Translations under genes and position numbers: made by a program
From: Paraburkholderia guartelaensis
Lineage (GTDB): Bacteria > Pseudomonadota > Gammaproteobacteria > Burkholderiales > Burkholderiaceae
Length of the DNA: 64,000 bases
Assembly: GCF_004353905.1 (NCBI RefSeq)
Contig: NZ_SMOD01000001.1
Span: forward strand, 124,001 to 188,000
Direction: 5' to 3'
Notes under the pieces: generated by a model
Told to the model about the DNA's origin: nothing
Databases searched by the model: none
What the model saw: only the letters and a program-made list of their open reading frames with translations
Shown: piece after piece, positions 18,431 to 27,412 of the stretch
Layout of the letters: the number at the start of each line of letters is the position of its first letter
Numbering within the stretch: the stretch's first letter is position 1

Positions 18431-19384
18431 ATGCACCGCATCGGCTACCTTTTGAGCGACGGATTCCAGGTGATGGCGCTCGCGACGCAAAGCGTTTTCG
18501 AATACGCGAACATGATGGCCGGCTCGTCGTTCTACGCGATCGAGAACTATTCGGTGGAGGGTGGCGCGGTGCGTTCGTCGCTTGGCATGAGCGTGGAGAC
18601 GCTGCGCACGCCCGCGCCCGCGCGCAGCCGGGTGGACACCTGGATCGTGGCGGGCGTGAACGACCCGCGTACCGTGGACGCGGAGCCCGCGGTGCTGGCG
18701 TTCCTGCGCCGCGCGAGCGGCCGTGCGCGGCGAGTGGCGGGCATCTGCACGGGCGGTTTCGTGCTGGCCGAGGCGGGCCTGCTCGACGGCCGCCGCGCCA
18801 CCATGCACTGGTACTACGCGCGCGATCTGCAGCAGCGCTTTCCTGAAGTGCGTGTGGAAGACGACCGCATCTATATCGTCGACGGGCCGGTCTGGACGTC
18901 GGCGGGCATGACGGCGGGGCTCGATCTGGCGCTTGCCATGGTCGAGCGTGACCTCGGCGCGGAGGTGGCGCGCTCGGTTGCGCACAACCTCGTCATGCAT
19001 CAGCGGCGCTCGGGCGGCCAGTCGCAGCATTCCGAAATGCTCGCGCTCGCGCCGAAATCGGACCGCATTCAGAACGCGCTCGACTACGCGCGCCGCAATC
19101 TGAGCAGTGCGCTCACGGTGGAACAGCTTGCAGAGGCCGTGCACCTGAGCCCGCGCCAGTTCAGCCGCGTGTTCACGGCGGAAACGGGGCAGTCGCCCGC
19201 GCGCGCCGTAGAGGGCCTGCGCCTCGAGGCGGCGCGGCTCATGATCGAGCAGAGCACGCATCCGCTCGATGTCATCGCACGCGAGACCGGCTTTCGCGAC
19301 CGGCGGCACATGCGCGAGGCGTTCGTGCGCGGCTTCGGTGTGCCGCCGCAGGCGGTGCGGCGCGAGGTGCGTGCGGGAGCGTAG
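18431..19384 (+). CDS. GlxA-family regulator: DJ-1/PfpI-like sensor plus AraC DNA-binding domain
   Basis: 317 residues from MHRIGYLLSDGFQVMALAT; GGAGCAGG lies just upstream of this ATG. In-frame starts further up (18347, 18391) would add a tail absent from the fold. N-terminal DJ-1/PfpI (class I glutamine amidotransferase-like) half, residues ~1-175, with the nucleophile-elbow cysteine in VAGICTGGFVLAEAGLLDGRRATMHW. C-terminal AraC half (~215-315) with two helix-turn-helix units (LTVEQLAEAVHLSPRQFSRVFTAETGQSPARAVEGLRLEAARLM and LDVIARETGFRDRRHMREAFVRGFGVPP). It is divergent from the SDR gene, its most likely target. Confidence 0.9.
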   Translation: MHRIGYLLSDGFQVMALATQSVFEYANMMAGSSFYAIENYSVEGGAVRSSLGMSVETLRTPAPARSRVDTWIVAGVNDPRTVDAEPAVLAFLRRASGRARRVAGICTGGFVLAEAGLLDGRRATMHWYYARDLQQRFPEVRVEDDRIYIVDGPVWTSAGMTAGLDLALAMVERDLGAEVARSVAHNLVMHQRRSGGQSQHSEMLALAPKSDRIQNALDYARRNLSSALTVEQLAEAVHLSPRQFSRVFTAETGQSPARAVEGLRLEAARLMIEQSTHPLDVIARETGFRDRRHMREAFVRGFGVPPQAVRREVRAGA

Positions 19385-19398
19385 ACGCAAAAGCGCGA

Positions 19399-20394
19399 CT
19401 ACGAATTCGCTTTTGCGGTGCGTTTGGCCTTTGCGGTGACAGCGCCGAAGTGCGCGCGATATTGCTGCGGCGTGGTGCCCAGCTTGCGCTTGAATGCCAC
19501 GCGCAAATGGTCGGCGTCGCGCATGCCGCATCGAAAGGCCACTGTTTTCAACGGCGCCGTGCTGTTTTCCAGCATCACGCGCGCCGCGTCGATGCGTGCG
19601 CTTTCGACGAATTCGGCGGGCGTCACGCTGGTGTCGCGCACGAAGATTCTCGCGAAGTTACGCTTGCTCATCTTCGCGACGCCGGCGAGCACTTCCACAC
19701 CCAAATCTTCATTCAAATGCCCGAGCACATACTGCTGCACCTGGGCGATGGGCGACGTCGCCTCCGCGTAGGGCGTGAGATACGGGCTGAACTGCGACTG
19801 GCCGCCCGCGCGCTGCACGAACACCACGAGCCGTCTCGCCACCTGCAGCGCGATTTCCGGGCCGTGATCCTGAGCCAGCAGATACAGCGAGAGATCGATG
19901 CCCGCCGTCACACCCGCGGAGGTGTAGAGATTGCCGTCCTGAATGAAGATGCGGTCGAATTCGACGTTCGCAGTGGGGCACATCGCGGCGAGCGCGGCCG
20001 CGTCGTTCCAGTGTGTCGTCACCGTGCGTCCGTCGAGCAAGCCTGCGCGCCCCAGCGTCAGCGCGCCGTTGCAGATGGAGCCGAAACGCCGGGCGCGCGC
20101 GCTGGCTTCGCGCAACCATGCGTGCGCCGCATCGGGAAGCGGCTGCTCAACGAGCGACGGTCCACCAGCTACGAGCAGCAAATCGTAGTGGCCGCCTGCT
20201 TCGTTGAAGTGCCGGTCCGCACCGATGCGCACTCCGCTGGAACAGCGCACGGTGTCGCGTTCCGTTGCGATCAGTTCGAGCTGGTATTGCGCCTCGGGCG
20301 GCAGCAGGCGATTGGCCTCCGAGAAGACGTCGGTGGGCCCGAACACGTCGAGTGCCTGGACGCCTGGGAAGACGAGAAGCGCAACGGTCAGCAT
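19399..20394 (-). CDS. GlxA-family AraC-type regulator
   Basis: 331 residues. The DJ-1/PfpI half starts MLTVALLVFPGVQALDVFGPTDVF and carries the cysteine elbow FGSICNGALTLGRAGLLDGRTVTTHW. The AraC half begins near 225 (LNEDLGVEVLAGVAKMSKRNFARIFVRDTSVTPAEFVESARIDAARVMLE; TVAFRCGMRDADHLRVAFKRKLGTTPQQYR). A basic tail KAKRTAKANS ends the protein. It lies 39 nt downstream of the DHA2 exporter gene on the same strand, so exporter and regulator may form one unit. Its 3' end meets that of the previous GlxA gene, with a 14-nt gap. Confidence 0.9.
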   Translation of the reverse strand: MLTVALLVFPGVQALDVFGPTDVFSEANRLLPPEAQYQLELIATERDTVRCSSGVRIGADRHFNEAGGHYDLLLVAGGPSLVEQPLPDAAHAWLREASARARRFGSICNGALTLGRAGLLDGRTVTTHWNDAAALAAMCPTANVEFDRIFIQDGNLYTSAGVTAGIDLSLYLLAQDHGPEIALQVARRLVVFVQRAGGQSQFSPYLTPYAEATSPIAQVQQYVLGHLNEDLGVEVLAGVAKMSKRNFARIFVRDTSVTPAEFVESARIDAARVMLENSTAPLKTVAFRCGMRDADHLRVAFKRKLGTTPQQYRAHFGAVTAKAKRTAKANS

Positions 20395-20433
20395 CGTTTT
20401 GGAAGAGGAGCGGAGTCAGGGGTCGGAGGCTCG

Positions 20434-21831
20434 CTAGCGTCGCGCGAGAATATGCGCGCCTGCACTGCGCGGCAGCAGCACGCTGTCGACCACGCCCAGC
20501 GCCGCGAGCGCCGTGATGAACCAGAACGCGAGATGGAAGTCGGCGGCGCTCGCAGTGCCCGCATGGGTGCCGCGCAGCGCCTCGGCAACCGAAAGCGCCA
20601 GCGCGCCCACGGCGATCCCCATGCCGGCGTTCATCTGCTGCAGCACGGAGAAGAGCGTCGTCGCGTCGCGCATCTGCGCCTGGGGCACGTCGGCGAAACC
20701 AATGGTGTTCAGCGCGGTGAACTGCATCGAGCGCACGAGGCCGCTGAAGAACAGCAACGCGGCCACGACGACGCGTGGCGTATCGGCCCCGAGCAGCGTG
20801 AAGCCCGCGAAGCCGAGCGCGACCAGCGTGCCGTTGCCGATCAGCACGGTGCGAAAGCCGAAGCGGTTCATGACCCACGTGGTGCCCGGCTTCATGCACA
20901 GATTGCCGGCGAACAGCCATAGCAGCAGCGCGCCCGACGCCACGGCGCTCCATCCGAACGCCACCTGGAACATGAGTGGCAGCAGAAACGGCGCGGTGCC
21001 GATGGCCGTGCGAAACAGCGAGCCGCCGAACACGGTCACGCGAAACGTGTTGATCTTCACGGGCGCGAGATCGAACAGCGGATGCGGCACGCGCCGCAAA
21101 TGCACGACGGCCGCCGCCAACAGCGCAATGCCCGCTACGCAGGTGCCAATCGACACGGGCGCAGTGACGTCGGAGCGGCTCGCCATCTCGATGCCGCTCA
21201 TGATGAACGCGAAGCCGAGGCCGCTCAGCACGAAGCCGAAGGTGTCGAAACGCCGGGGTTGCGTGTGCTCGTCGCGCAGGAGCAGCAGGGCGGCCACGAG
21301 CGCGGCCACGCCGAGCGGCAGGTTGAGCAGGAAGATCCAGTGCCAGCTCCAGTGCGTGCTGATCCAGCCGCCGAGTGGCGGCCCGAGAATCGGCGCGACC
21401 AGCGCGGGCCAGGTCAGGATCGCAATGGCGCGCACGATCTCGTGCTTCGGCGTGTCGCGCAGCACGACGAGCCGGCCTACCGGCACCATCATCGCACCGC
21501 CCAGCCCTTGCAGCACGCGCGCGGCGGTGAAGGCGAACAGGCCCGTGCTCAGCGCGCACAACAGCGAGGCCACGCTGAACACCGTGATGGCCGTGGCGAA
21601 CACGCGCCGCGCGCCGAAGCGCTCGGCGAACCAGCCGCTCACGGGGATGAACATCGTCAGCGCGACGAGGTAAGCGGAGACGCCGATCGAGAGATACGCG
21701 GGCGCCGTGTGAAAGTCGCGCGCGATGATGGGCAGCGAGGTGGTGATGACGGTGGCGTCGAGGTTCTCCATGAAGAACGTTGCGGCCACAAGGAATGCGA
21801 CGGCGGTGCGGCGATCGAGGGCGTGCGGCAT
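20434..21831 (-). CDS. MFS transporter, DHA2 (EmrB/QacA) family
   Basis: 465-residue inner-membrane proton-coupled exporter with about fourteen hydrophobic segments. Family blocks: FFMENLDATVITTSLPIIARDF in helix 1 (the DHA motif with Asp), SGWFAERFGARRVF (motif A), RVLQGLGGAMMVPVGRLVVLRD and the motif C-like APILGPPLGGWIS. No membrane-fusion gene accompanies it, so it probably works alone, exporting toxic organic molecules into the periplasm. The substrate is unknown. Confidence 0.9.
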   Translation of the reverse strand: MPHALDRRTAVAFLVAATFFMENLDATVITTSLPIIARDFHTAPAYLSIGVSAYLVALTMFIPVSGWFAERFGARRVFATAITVFSVASLLCALSTGLFAFTAARVLQGLGGAMMVPVGRLVVLRDTPKHEIVRAIAILTWPALVAPILGPPLGGWISTHWSWHWIFLLNLPLGVAALVAALLLLRDEHTQPRRFDTFGFVLSGLGFAFIMSGIEMASRSDVTAPVSIGTCVAGIALLAAAVVHLRRVPHPLFDLAPVKINTFRVTVFGGSLFRTAIGTAPFLLPLMFQVAFGWSAVASGALLLWLFAGNLCMKPGTTWVMNRFGFRTVLIGNGTLVALGFAGFTLLGADTPRVVVAALLFFSGLVRSMQFTALNTIGFADVPQAQMRDATTLFSVLQQMNAGMGIAVGALALSVAEALRGTHAGTASAADFHLAFWFITALAALGVVDSVLLPRSAGAHILARR

Positions 21832-21992
21832 CAGGCGTGTTCCAGGATTTTCCGGGCGTGATTCTTCGTGGGCCGCCGGATTCGGCGCGGAGTGTCCCTC
21901 ATTCTACTGAAGTTGGCCCCTCTTCCGCTGGCACGGTCCCTGCATGATCTGGATGGACCATGCGATATCCATCGCGAAGGGAGGTCGATACG

Positions 21993-22280
21993 ATGAGCAA
22001 CCAGTCCGACGAGTCCGAACATCCCGAACAGCCCGACGATGCACCGGAACCGCGCGGCACGGATCTGCCCAAGCCAATTGGGGACGCTGTGCCTGCACCC
22101 ACCGAGCCGGGTCTCGATCAGCCGTTGCCACCCAAGACTTTGCCAACCGAGGAGGCGGCCGAGGACCCAGGCGAGAAAGATCGGGCGCCGAACAACGACA
22201 TTTCCAGGCCGCTGGGCGACGCGGTGCCCACGCCGGTCGAGCCCGGCCTCAACCAGCCTCTGCCGCCTAAAAAGCACTAG
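21993..22280 (+). CDS. Small acidic, proline-rich protein with an internal duplication
   Basis: 95 residues starting MSNQSDESEHPEQ; GGAGGT (21980-21985) decides this start over an ATG at 21960. The chain is polar, rich in Pro, Asp and Glu, without Cys, signal or membrane segment, and is probably disordered. Two copies of a ~20-residue unit are visible: PIGDAVPAPTEPGLDQPLPP and PLGDAVPTPVEPGLNQPLPP, separated by a charged linker. Function unknown. It is alone between the DHA2 exporter (divergent) and the molybdopterin enzyme (convergent). The long frame on the other strand is regarded as a shadow because it lacks a ribosome binding site. Confidence 0.7.
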   Translation: MSNQSDESEHPEQPDDAPEPRGTDLPKPIGDAVPAPTEPGLDQPLPPKTLPTEEAAEDPGEKDRAPNNDISRPLGDAVPTPVEPGLNQPLPPKKH

Positions 22281-22300
22281 CGAAACAAGCGGCGGTTTAC

Positions 22301-24595
22301 CTACGCCTTGAGCGCATTCCGCGACTTCGGCGCGAGCAGCGGCAAGTCGCGGATTCTCACACCGGTCGCGTCGGCAATCGCGTTTGCGAGCGCCGCCGCT
22401 GCCGGTCCTTGCGCCGCTTCGCCCACGCCGAGGAACGGCAGGCCGGGGCGGTCGATCAACAGCACCTCCACGCGCTTCGGCACCGACGCAAAACGCATGA
22501 TCGGGTAAGTGCTCCAGTCGAAGCTCGTAATCCGTTCACGGTCGAAACGCGTCTCCTCGAAGAGCGTCCAGCTCGTGGACTGCAAGATGCCGCCTTCGAC
22601 CTGGTTGCGCACGCCATCCGGATTCACGATCTGGCCGCAGTCGATGGCCGCGATCACGCGCTCGATACGCACCTCGCCCGTATCGCGCATGACGGTCACG
22701 TCCATTGCAATGGCAAGGTAGGCCATCAGGTTCTTGTATTGGGCGAAGGCAAAGCCGGAGCCGGACGCGCGTGAGTCCGTTGGCGTCGCACGTGCGGCAT
22801 GCGCTTGCCAGGCGGACCGATCCGCCACGGCATGAATGACGGCTTGTGCGCGCGGATCGTCGAGATGCTTGAGGCGGAATGCGACAGGGTCCGCATGCGC
22901 GGCACTCGCGAGCTCGTCGATAAAGCTCTCGATGGCGAACACGTTCATATGCGCGCCGAGCGAGCGCATGGCCGAAACGCGTATCGGCATATCGGGCAGG
23001 AAGTGATTCTGCACGTGCACGCTCGGCACGCGGTAGAGCGGAATGCTGTTGCGGTCGCCGCCGCCTTCCGGCATGGGAATCGACTTGGGCGGCGCGGGCG
23101 TGAAGGGTTGCGCGAGCAGCTGCGCGGGCAACAGACGGCCCGCATTCTCGACGCGGTTGTTATGGGTATTGCTCCATAGTTCGTATTGCCAGGCGATTAT
23201 CGATCCTCCGGCATCGAGCGATGCGCTCGCATCCACCGTCATCGCGGGACCGAACGGCTCCCACATATGTTCCTGCTCGCGCATGAACTGCACGCGCACC
23301 GGGCGGCCCGGCAGCTCGCGGGCGATGAGCGCGGCGTCCCCGGCAACGTCGTCCGCACCGTTGTGTCCGTAGCAGCCCGAACCTTCCACGTGAACGCAGC
23401 GCACCTTCTCGCGCGGCATGCCAAGCATCTCGGCAATGCCGGCGCGCAGAGGGTAGACGCCTTGCGTATGTGTCCAGACCGTCATGACGCCGCTGTCGAG
23501 TTGCGCGAGCGCGCACGAAGGCCCGATCGATCCGTGCGTCAAATAAGGCTTCGAATAGCGGGCTTTCAACGTCGCTGCCGGCTGGCCTGCGGGCGCGCCC
23601 TGATCCGCCACCACGATCTCCTGTGCGGGCAGGCTCATGAGAAACGCGTGAATGCCGGCCGGATCGGGCAGCGCAGGGCCCGGCTGCCACTGTGCCGCGA
23701 GTGCGAGTTCGCGCATCGCGACGATGGCGCGCCATTCGTCGTCGGCGACCACGGCGAGGTAATCGCCGTTGTTCACGACCTTGACGACGCCGGGCAGCGC
23801 CGCCACGCGCGCGCTATCGACGGCAACGAGCCGCGCGCCATAGGAAGGCGGCCTCACGACGCGCGCATGCAGCATTCCGGCGGGCCGCAGGTCCTGAACA
23901 TAGCTCGCGCCGCCCGTGACCTTGCCTGGAATATCTACGCGCGGCAGCGTGTGCCCGATCACGGCGTAGTGCGCGGGCGGCTTTTTCGCGGCGTTCGGTT
24001 GCGCGTCCTGATGCAGGTTCGCGTGCTGCACCGCTTCGCCATAGGTGACGCGCCTTCCGTCGGCGGTGAGGATCGCACCGTCGCGCGTGGTAAGCGCAGC
24101 GGCATCGACGCTCAACTGCTTCGCTGCACTTTCGACGAGCAGCGTGCGCACCTGGGCCGCCGCGTTGAGGATGGCCGTGCCGCTGTCCGCCATCGTGTGG
24201 CTGCCTGCCGTGTATCCCTCGTTTGGTGTAGCGGCCGTATCGGCCGTGATCAGTTCGATCGCGTGAGGCGCGAGGTCGAGTTCTTCGGCGGCGAGTTGCA
24301 GGAGCGCCGTGCGAACGCCGGTGCCCAACTCCACCTTGCCCGTGAACACGCTCACGTGGCCGTCTGGTGCGACCTTGATCCACGCGTCTAGCGATGGCGT
24401 GGTCTTGAGGCCGCCGGGTAGCTTCGGGGCGCTCGCATGGAAGGTGCCCGCTTCGGTGGTGGTTTGCGCGAGCGCCGCCATGCCCGGCACGATGGCGAAG
24501 CTCACCATGAGCGAGCCGCCCACGAGGAAACGGCGGCGCGCGGCGTCGTCGGGGCCGCTATGGTCGAACAGGGGAGAGGGGCGGGCGCGGCTCAT
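22301..24595 (-). CDS. Molybdopterin-binding large subunit of a periplasmic xanthine-dehydrogenase-family oxidoreductase (IorB-like)
   Basis: 764 residues. The start is the ATG of an ATGA overlap with the Fe-S subunit gene. The N-terminus has a twin-arginine signal (ARRRFLVGG followed by a hydrophobic stretch ending MAALA), so the folded enzyme is exported. The body shows aldehyde-oxidase/xanthine-dehydrogenase molybdenum-domain motifs, such as GKVELGTGVRTALLQLAAEEL near the N-terminus, GSGCYGHNGADDVAGDA, MRSLGAHMNVFAIESFIDELA and the C-terminal GVGEAAQGPAAAALANAIADATG with the conserved catalytic Glu. Members oxidise aldehydes or hydroxylate N-heterocycles such as isoquinoline or nicotinate. 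The substrate here is not determined. Electrons would pass through the Fe-S subunit to the three-heme cytochrome encoded upstream. Confidence 0.92.
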   Translation of the reverse strand: MSRARPSPLFDHSGPDDAARRRFLVGGSLMVSFAIVPGMAALAQTTTEAGTFHASAPKLPGGLKTTPSLDAWIKVAPDGHVSVFTGKVELGTGVRTALLQLAAEELDLAPHAIELITADTAATPNEGYTAGSHTMADSGTAILNAAAQVRTLLVESAAKQLSVDAAALTTRDGAILTADGRRVTYGEAVQHANLHQDAQPNAAKKPPAHYAVIGHTLPRVDIPGKVTGGASYVQDLRPAGMLHARVVRPPSYGARLVAVDSARVAALPGVVKVVNNGDYLAVVADDEWRAIVAMRELALAAQWQPGPALPDPAGIHAFLMSLPAQEIVVADQGAPAGQPAATLKARYSKPYLTHGSIGPSCALAQLDSGVMTVWTHTQGVYPLRAGIAEMLGMPREKVRCVHVEGSGCYGHNGADDVAGDAALIARELPGRPVRVQFMREQEHMWEPFGPAMTVDASASLDAGGSIIAWQYELWSNTHNNRVENAGRLLPAQLLAQPFTPAPPKSIPMPEGGGDRNSIPLYRVPSVHVQNHFLPDMPIRVSAMRSLGAHMNVFAIESFIDELASAAHADPVAFRLKHLDDPRAQAVIHAVADRSAWQAHAARATPTDSRASGSGFAFAQYKNLMAYLAIAMDVTVMRDTGEVRIERVIAAIDCGQIVNPDGVRNQVEGGILQSTSWTLFEETRFDRERITSFDWSTYPIMRFASVPKRVEVLLIDRPGLPFLGVGEAAQGPAAAALANAIADATGVRIRDLPLLAPKSRNALKA

Positions 24596-25053
24596 GACTG
24601 CGTGCCCGCCGACACTTGCCGGATCGCCGCGAGAATGCGCATATGCGTTCCGCAGCGGCACAAATTCGGCTGCATATACCGGCGAATCTCGTCGTCGGTG
24701 GCGTGCGGCGTGCGCTCCAGAAGGGTTTGCGCGCGCATGATCATGCCCGCGATGCAGTAGCCGCATTGCGCGGCCTGCTGGTCGATAAAGGCCTGTTGCA
24801 GCGGCCCCGGATGATCCGCGCTACCGAGTCCTTCGACGGTGCGCACGGGCCGCTCACCCACCGCCATGACCGGCAGCAGGCACGAGAACACTGGTTCGCC
24901 GCCCACGCTCACCGTGCACGCGCCGCATTGGCCGAGCCCGCAGCCGAACTTCGCGCCATTGAGCCGCAACTGGTTGCGCAGCACATAGAGCAGCGGCGTG
25001 GACGGATCGGCATCGACGGTATGGCTGACGCCGTTGACGTTGAGCGTAATCAT
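24592..25053 (-). CDS. (2Fe-2S)-binding small subunit of the molybdopterin oxidoreductase (IorA-like)
   Basis: 153 residues carrying both [2Fe-2S] clusters of the family: a plant-ferredoxin type N-terminal cluster (GCGLGQCGACTV with a further Cys in FSCLLP) and a C-terminal helical cluster (QCGYCIAGM and NLCRCG). It has no signal peptide of its own, as is usual for this family where it is carried through Tat together with the large subunit. The start ATG overlaps the stop of the cytochrome gene, and its own stop overlaps the start of the large subunit, so the three genes are translationally chained. Confidence 0.94.
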   Translation of the reverse strand: MITLNVNGVSHTVDADPSTPLLYVLRNQLRLNGAKFGCGLGQCGACTVSVGGEPVFSCLLPVMAVGERPVRTVEGLGSADHPGPLQQAFIDQQAAQCGYCIAGMIMRAQTLLERTPHATDDEIRRYMQPNLCRCGTHMRILAAIRQVSAGTQS

Positions 25054-26360
25054 CGTGATGGGCTTTCCTTGCGAAGACGCGCCACGGCGTGAGCGTCGAG
25101 CGCGGACCACGGGCCGAACGCGGTGAAGCGCACGCGCGTGTAGTTGGCAAGCTCCGCGATCTGCGTGTCCGTGAAAGTGCCGGCGAATGGCGGCATGAAA
25201 GACGCCGCCTCGCTCTCGTGCCAGGCAATGCCGTCGAGCATGATGCGCACCATGTTGCGCGGGCTGTCGGCGTTGACGGCGGTCGAGAGCGACAGCGACG
25301 GACGATGGCCGTCGATCGACATCGCCGCGCCTTCGCCGTGGCACGACGCGCAGGCCGCGGCAAACAGCGTAGCGCCGTTGGCGGGCGCGGTCGAGACATG
25401 GACGCTGGCTGTGGAAGGCGGCGTGGCGGCATTCGGGTTGGACTGCAGTGTTATCAGATACGCGGCGATCGCCTCGACGTCTTCGGCAGACGCGTCGCCG
25501 AGTGAGCGTGTCACCGTCCGCATCGGCCCGGCCGCCGCGCCGTGCTCGCTGGCGTAGCCCGTACGCAGATAGTTCGTCAGTTGTGCTTGCGTCCAGGGTC
25601 TTGGGCGTGCCGAGAGGTCGGTCAGCGCAGGCGCGTCCCAGCCCTCGAGGGTGCCGCCCTGCAACGCATGGTCGCCGCGCTCGGCGCCGAGGCGGTTGAG
25701 CGGCGTGTGGCACGCGCCGCAATGACCGAGGCTTTCGACGAGATAGCGGCCGCGCGCGACGTCCGGCGTTTGTGTGTCCGTCGAGGTATCAGACGTAGTG
25801 GAAACAGCAGACGCAGGCGGCAGATAGAGTTTATTCCACACGGCCATGAGCGGCCGGAACCCCAACGGAAAAATCAGCGCATTGTGCGGCGCCGGCGCGT
25901 TGACGCTCGCGCGGCTCATTAGCCACGCATAGAGCGCGGCGATATCGGCGTCGCTCATGTGCGCAAAGTGCGGGTAGGGAAACGCGGGATAGAGCAGATG
26001 CCCGTCGCGCGAAACGCCGCGCCGCATCGCGCGCGTGAACGCATCGAGCGACCAGTCGCCGATGCCGGTGCCCTTGTCCGGGGTGATGTTGGTCGAGTAG
26101 ATCACGCCAAAGGGCGTTTGCAGCGGGAGGCCGCCCGCAAGCGGCTGACCGTCCGTCGCGGTATGGCACGTCATGCAGTTGCCGATTGCCGCGAGCTTCG
26201 CGCCGCGCGCGATGGCCGCGGCGTCGCCAGCCGGCGGCGAGGGTGCGGCCACGGGTGCGAGTCCTTGCTCCCAGGCATGTGCAACATGGCCGCCATAGGC
26301 GGCTGCGAGAGCAAGAAGGACAACGGCCACGCCCGCCATCCGTACCCGCCTGCCTTTCAT
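25050..26360 (-). CDS. Three-heme c-type cytochrome subunit, electron acceptor for the molybdopterin oxidoreductase
   Basis: 436 residues starting MKGRRVRMAGVAVV, with GGAGG six bases upstream. An N-terminal hydrophobic helix (VAVVLLALAAAYGGHVAH) acts as signal or anchor. Three CXXCH heme sites are present: CMTCH in the first domain (~60), CGACH in the middle (~215) and CASCH in the last third (~340), each with downstream methionines as possible axial ligands. This three-domain plan is that of the cytochrome subunits of membrane-bound alcohol and aldehyde dehydrogenases, which pass electrons to ubiquinone or terminal oxidases. First gene of the operon cytochrome, Fe-S, molybdopterin subunit; divergent from a LysR gene. 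Confidence 0.93.
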   Translation of the reverse strand: MKGRRVRMAGVAVVLLALAAAYGGHVAHAWEQGLAPVAAPSPPAGDAAAIARGAKLAAIGNCMTCHTATDGQPLAGGLPLQTPFGVIYSTNITPDKGTGIGDWSLDAFTRAMRRGVSRDGHLLYPAFPYPHFAHMSDADIAALYAWLMSRASVNAPAPHNALIFPLGFRPLMAVWNKLYLPPASAVSTTSDTSTDTQTPDVARGRYLVESLGHCGACHTPLNRLGAERGDHALQGGTLEGWDAPALTDLSARPRPWTQAQLTNYLRTGYASEHGAAAGPMRTVTRSLGDASAEDVEAIAAYLITLQSNPNAATPPSTASVHVSTAPANGATLFAAACASCHGEGAAMSIDGHRPSLSLSTAVNADSPRNMVRIMLDGIAWHESEAASFMPPFAGTFTDTQIAELANYTRVRFTAFGPWSALDAHAVARLRKESPSR

Positions 26361-26498
26361 CGAGCCTCCAGAGCCGAGAGGGCCATCGCTCAACATGGCG
26401 ATCGGCATGCGCCGTTCGATCGCGAGCAAATGCCGTGCCTGGTCCGCGGGTTGTTCGCTGTATTACGATGCTGGGCAAATCGATACGGAGATGACGAG

Positions 26499-27398
26499 AT
26501 GAATGAGCTTCGGGGCCTGCAGTGTTTCGTGACGCTCGCCGAGGAACTGAACTTCAGCCGCGCCGCCGAGCGTCTGCACATCGCGCAGCCGGCCTTGAGC
26601 CAGCAGATCCGCTCCCTCGAGGACCGGGTGGGCACGCAACTGATCGATCGCACGCGCCGCCCGCTGCGCCTGACGGAAGCGGGCCAGTACCTGGCCACCG
26701 AAGCGCGGCAGATTCTCGGCTCGCTCGCCGAGGTGACGCACGGCGCGCTGGAGATCGGCGTGGGCCGGCGCGGCTGGCTCAGTGTCGGCTTCACGCGCTC
26801 GTCGATGTACAGCGTCCTGCCGCCCGCGCTCAAGGCGTTTCATCAGGCGTATCCGCAGGTCGAGCTCAAGCTGTTCGAAATGCTGACCGACGAGCAGACC
26901 GACGCGTTGCGCGACATGCGCATCCATATCGGCATTGGGCGGCAGCCGCTCGCCGTGCCCGGCTACACGACCTTGCCGCTGCTGCGCGAGCGGCTTGTGG
27001 TATTGATGGCGTCGGATCACCCGCTCGCCAAACGAAAGAAGGTGCGCATTGACGAACTCGCCGATACGCCGTTGATCCTTTACCCGAAGCATCAGAACGC
27101 GCAGTTCAAGCGCACGGTTCAAGCGCTCTACCGCGACGCGGGCGTGACGCCCTTCGTCGCGCACCAGGCCTATGAGATCCAGACCGCCATTGCGCTCGTG
27201 GCAGCGGGGCTCGGGGTGACCGTGGTGGGCGAGTCGGTTGCGCGGCATGGCCGCGTCGACGTCGTGGCGCGCCACCTCGATGGCCCCGGCGCTTCACAGC
27301 GCACCGTGCTGGCCGCGACGTTCCGCAGCGACGACGCCTCGCCGCATCTGCGCGCCTTTCTCGAATGCCTGCCGCCGCCGCTCACCGGCACACTATAA
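26499..27398 (+). CDS. LysR-family transcription regulator
   Basis: 299 residues starting MNELRGLQCFVTLAEELNFSRAAERLHIAQPALSQQIRSLE, the standard LysR winged helix-turn-helix. CGGAGATGACGAG provides the ribosome binding site; the open frame extends far upstream but without coding character. The effector domain (~90-295) is of the CatM/BenM/CbnR kind in general shape (RRGWLSVGFTRSSMYSVLPPALKAFHQAYPQVELKLFEM). It is divergent from the cytochrome-molybdopterin operon (139 bp apart) and co-directional with the transporter and 4-oxalomesaconate genes 170 bp downstream. It could control either or both. The aromatic-type effector domain fits the downstream catabolic genes. Confidence 0.9.
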   Translation: MNELRGLQCFVTLAEELNFSRAAERLHIAQPALSQQIRSLEDRVGTQLIDRTRRPLRLTEAGQYLATEARQILGSLAEVTHGALEIGVGRRGWLSVGFTRSSMYSVLPPALKAFHQAYPQVELKLFEMLTDEQTDALRDMRIHIGIGRQPLAVPGYTTLPLLRERLVVLMASDHPLAKRKKVRIDELADTPLILYPKHQNAQFKRTVQALYRDAGVTPFVAHQAYEIQTAIALVAAGLGVTVVGESVARHGRVDVVARHLDGPGASQRTVLAATFRSDDASPHLRAFLECLPPPLTGTL

Positions 27399-27412
27399 GC
27401 GCACGCTTATAG
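27393..27412. promoter_or_regulatory. 20-bp inverted repeat overlapping the lysR stop, probable LysR-type operator
   Basis: Nine-bp arms CTATAAGCG and CGCTTATAG flank a 2-bp centre. The inner ATAAG-N6-CTTAT fits the T-N11-A dyad of LysR sites. It precedes the transporter gene by 155 bp. A two-base loop and lack of a T-run argue against a terminator. Confidence 0.5.

Noticed and set aside
27393..27412. Rho-independent terminator after lysR
   Set aside because: Loop would be two bases and no T-run follows; an operator fits better.
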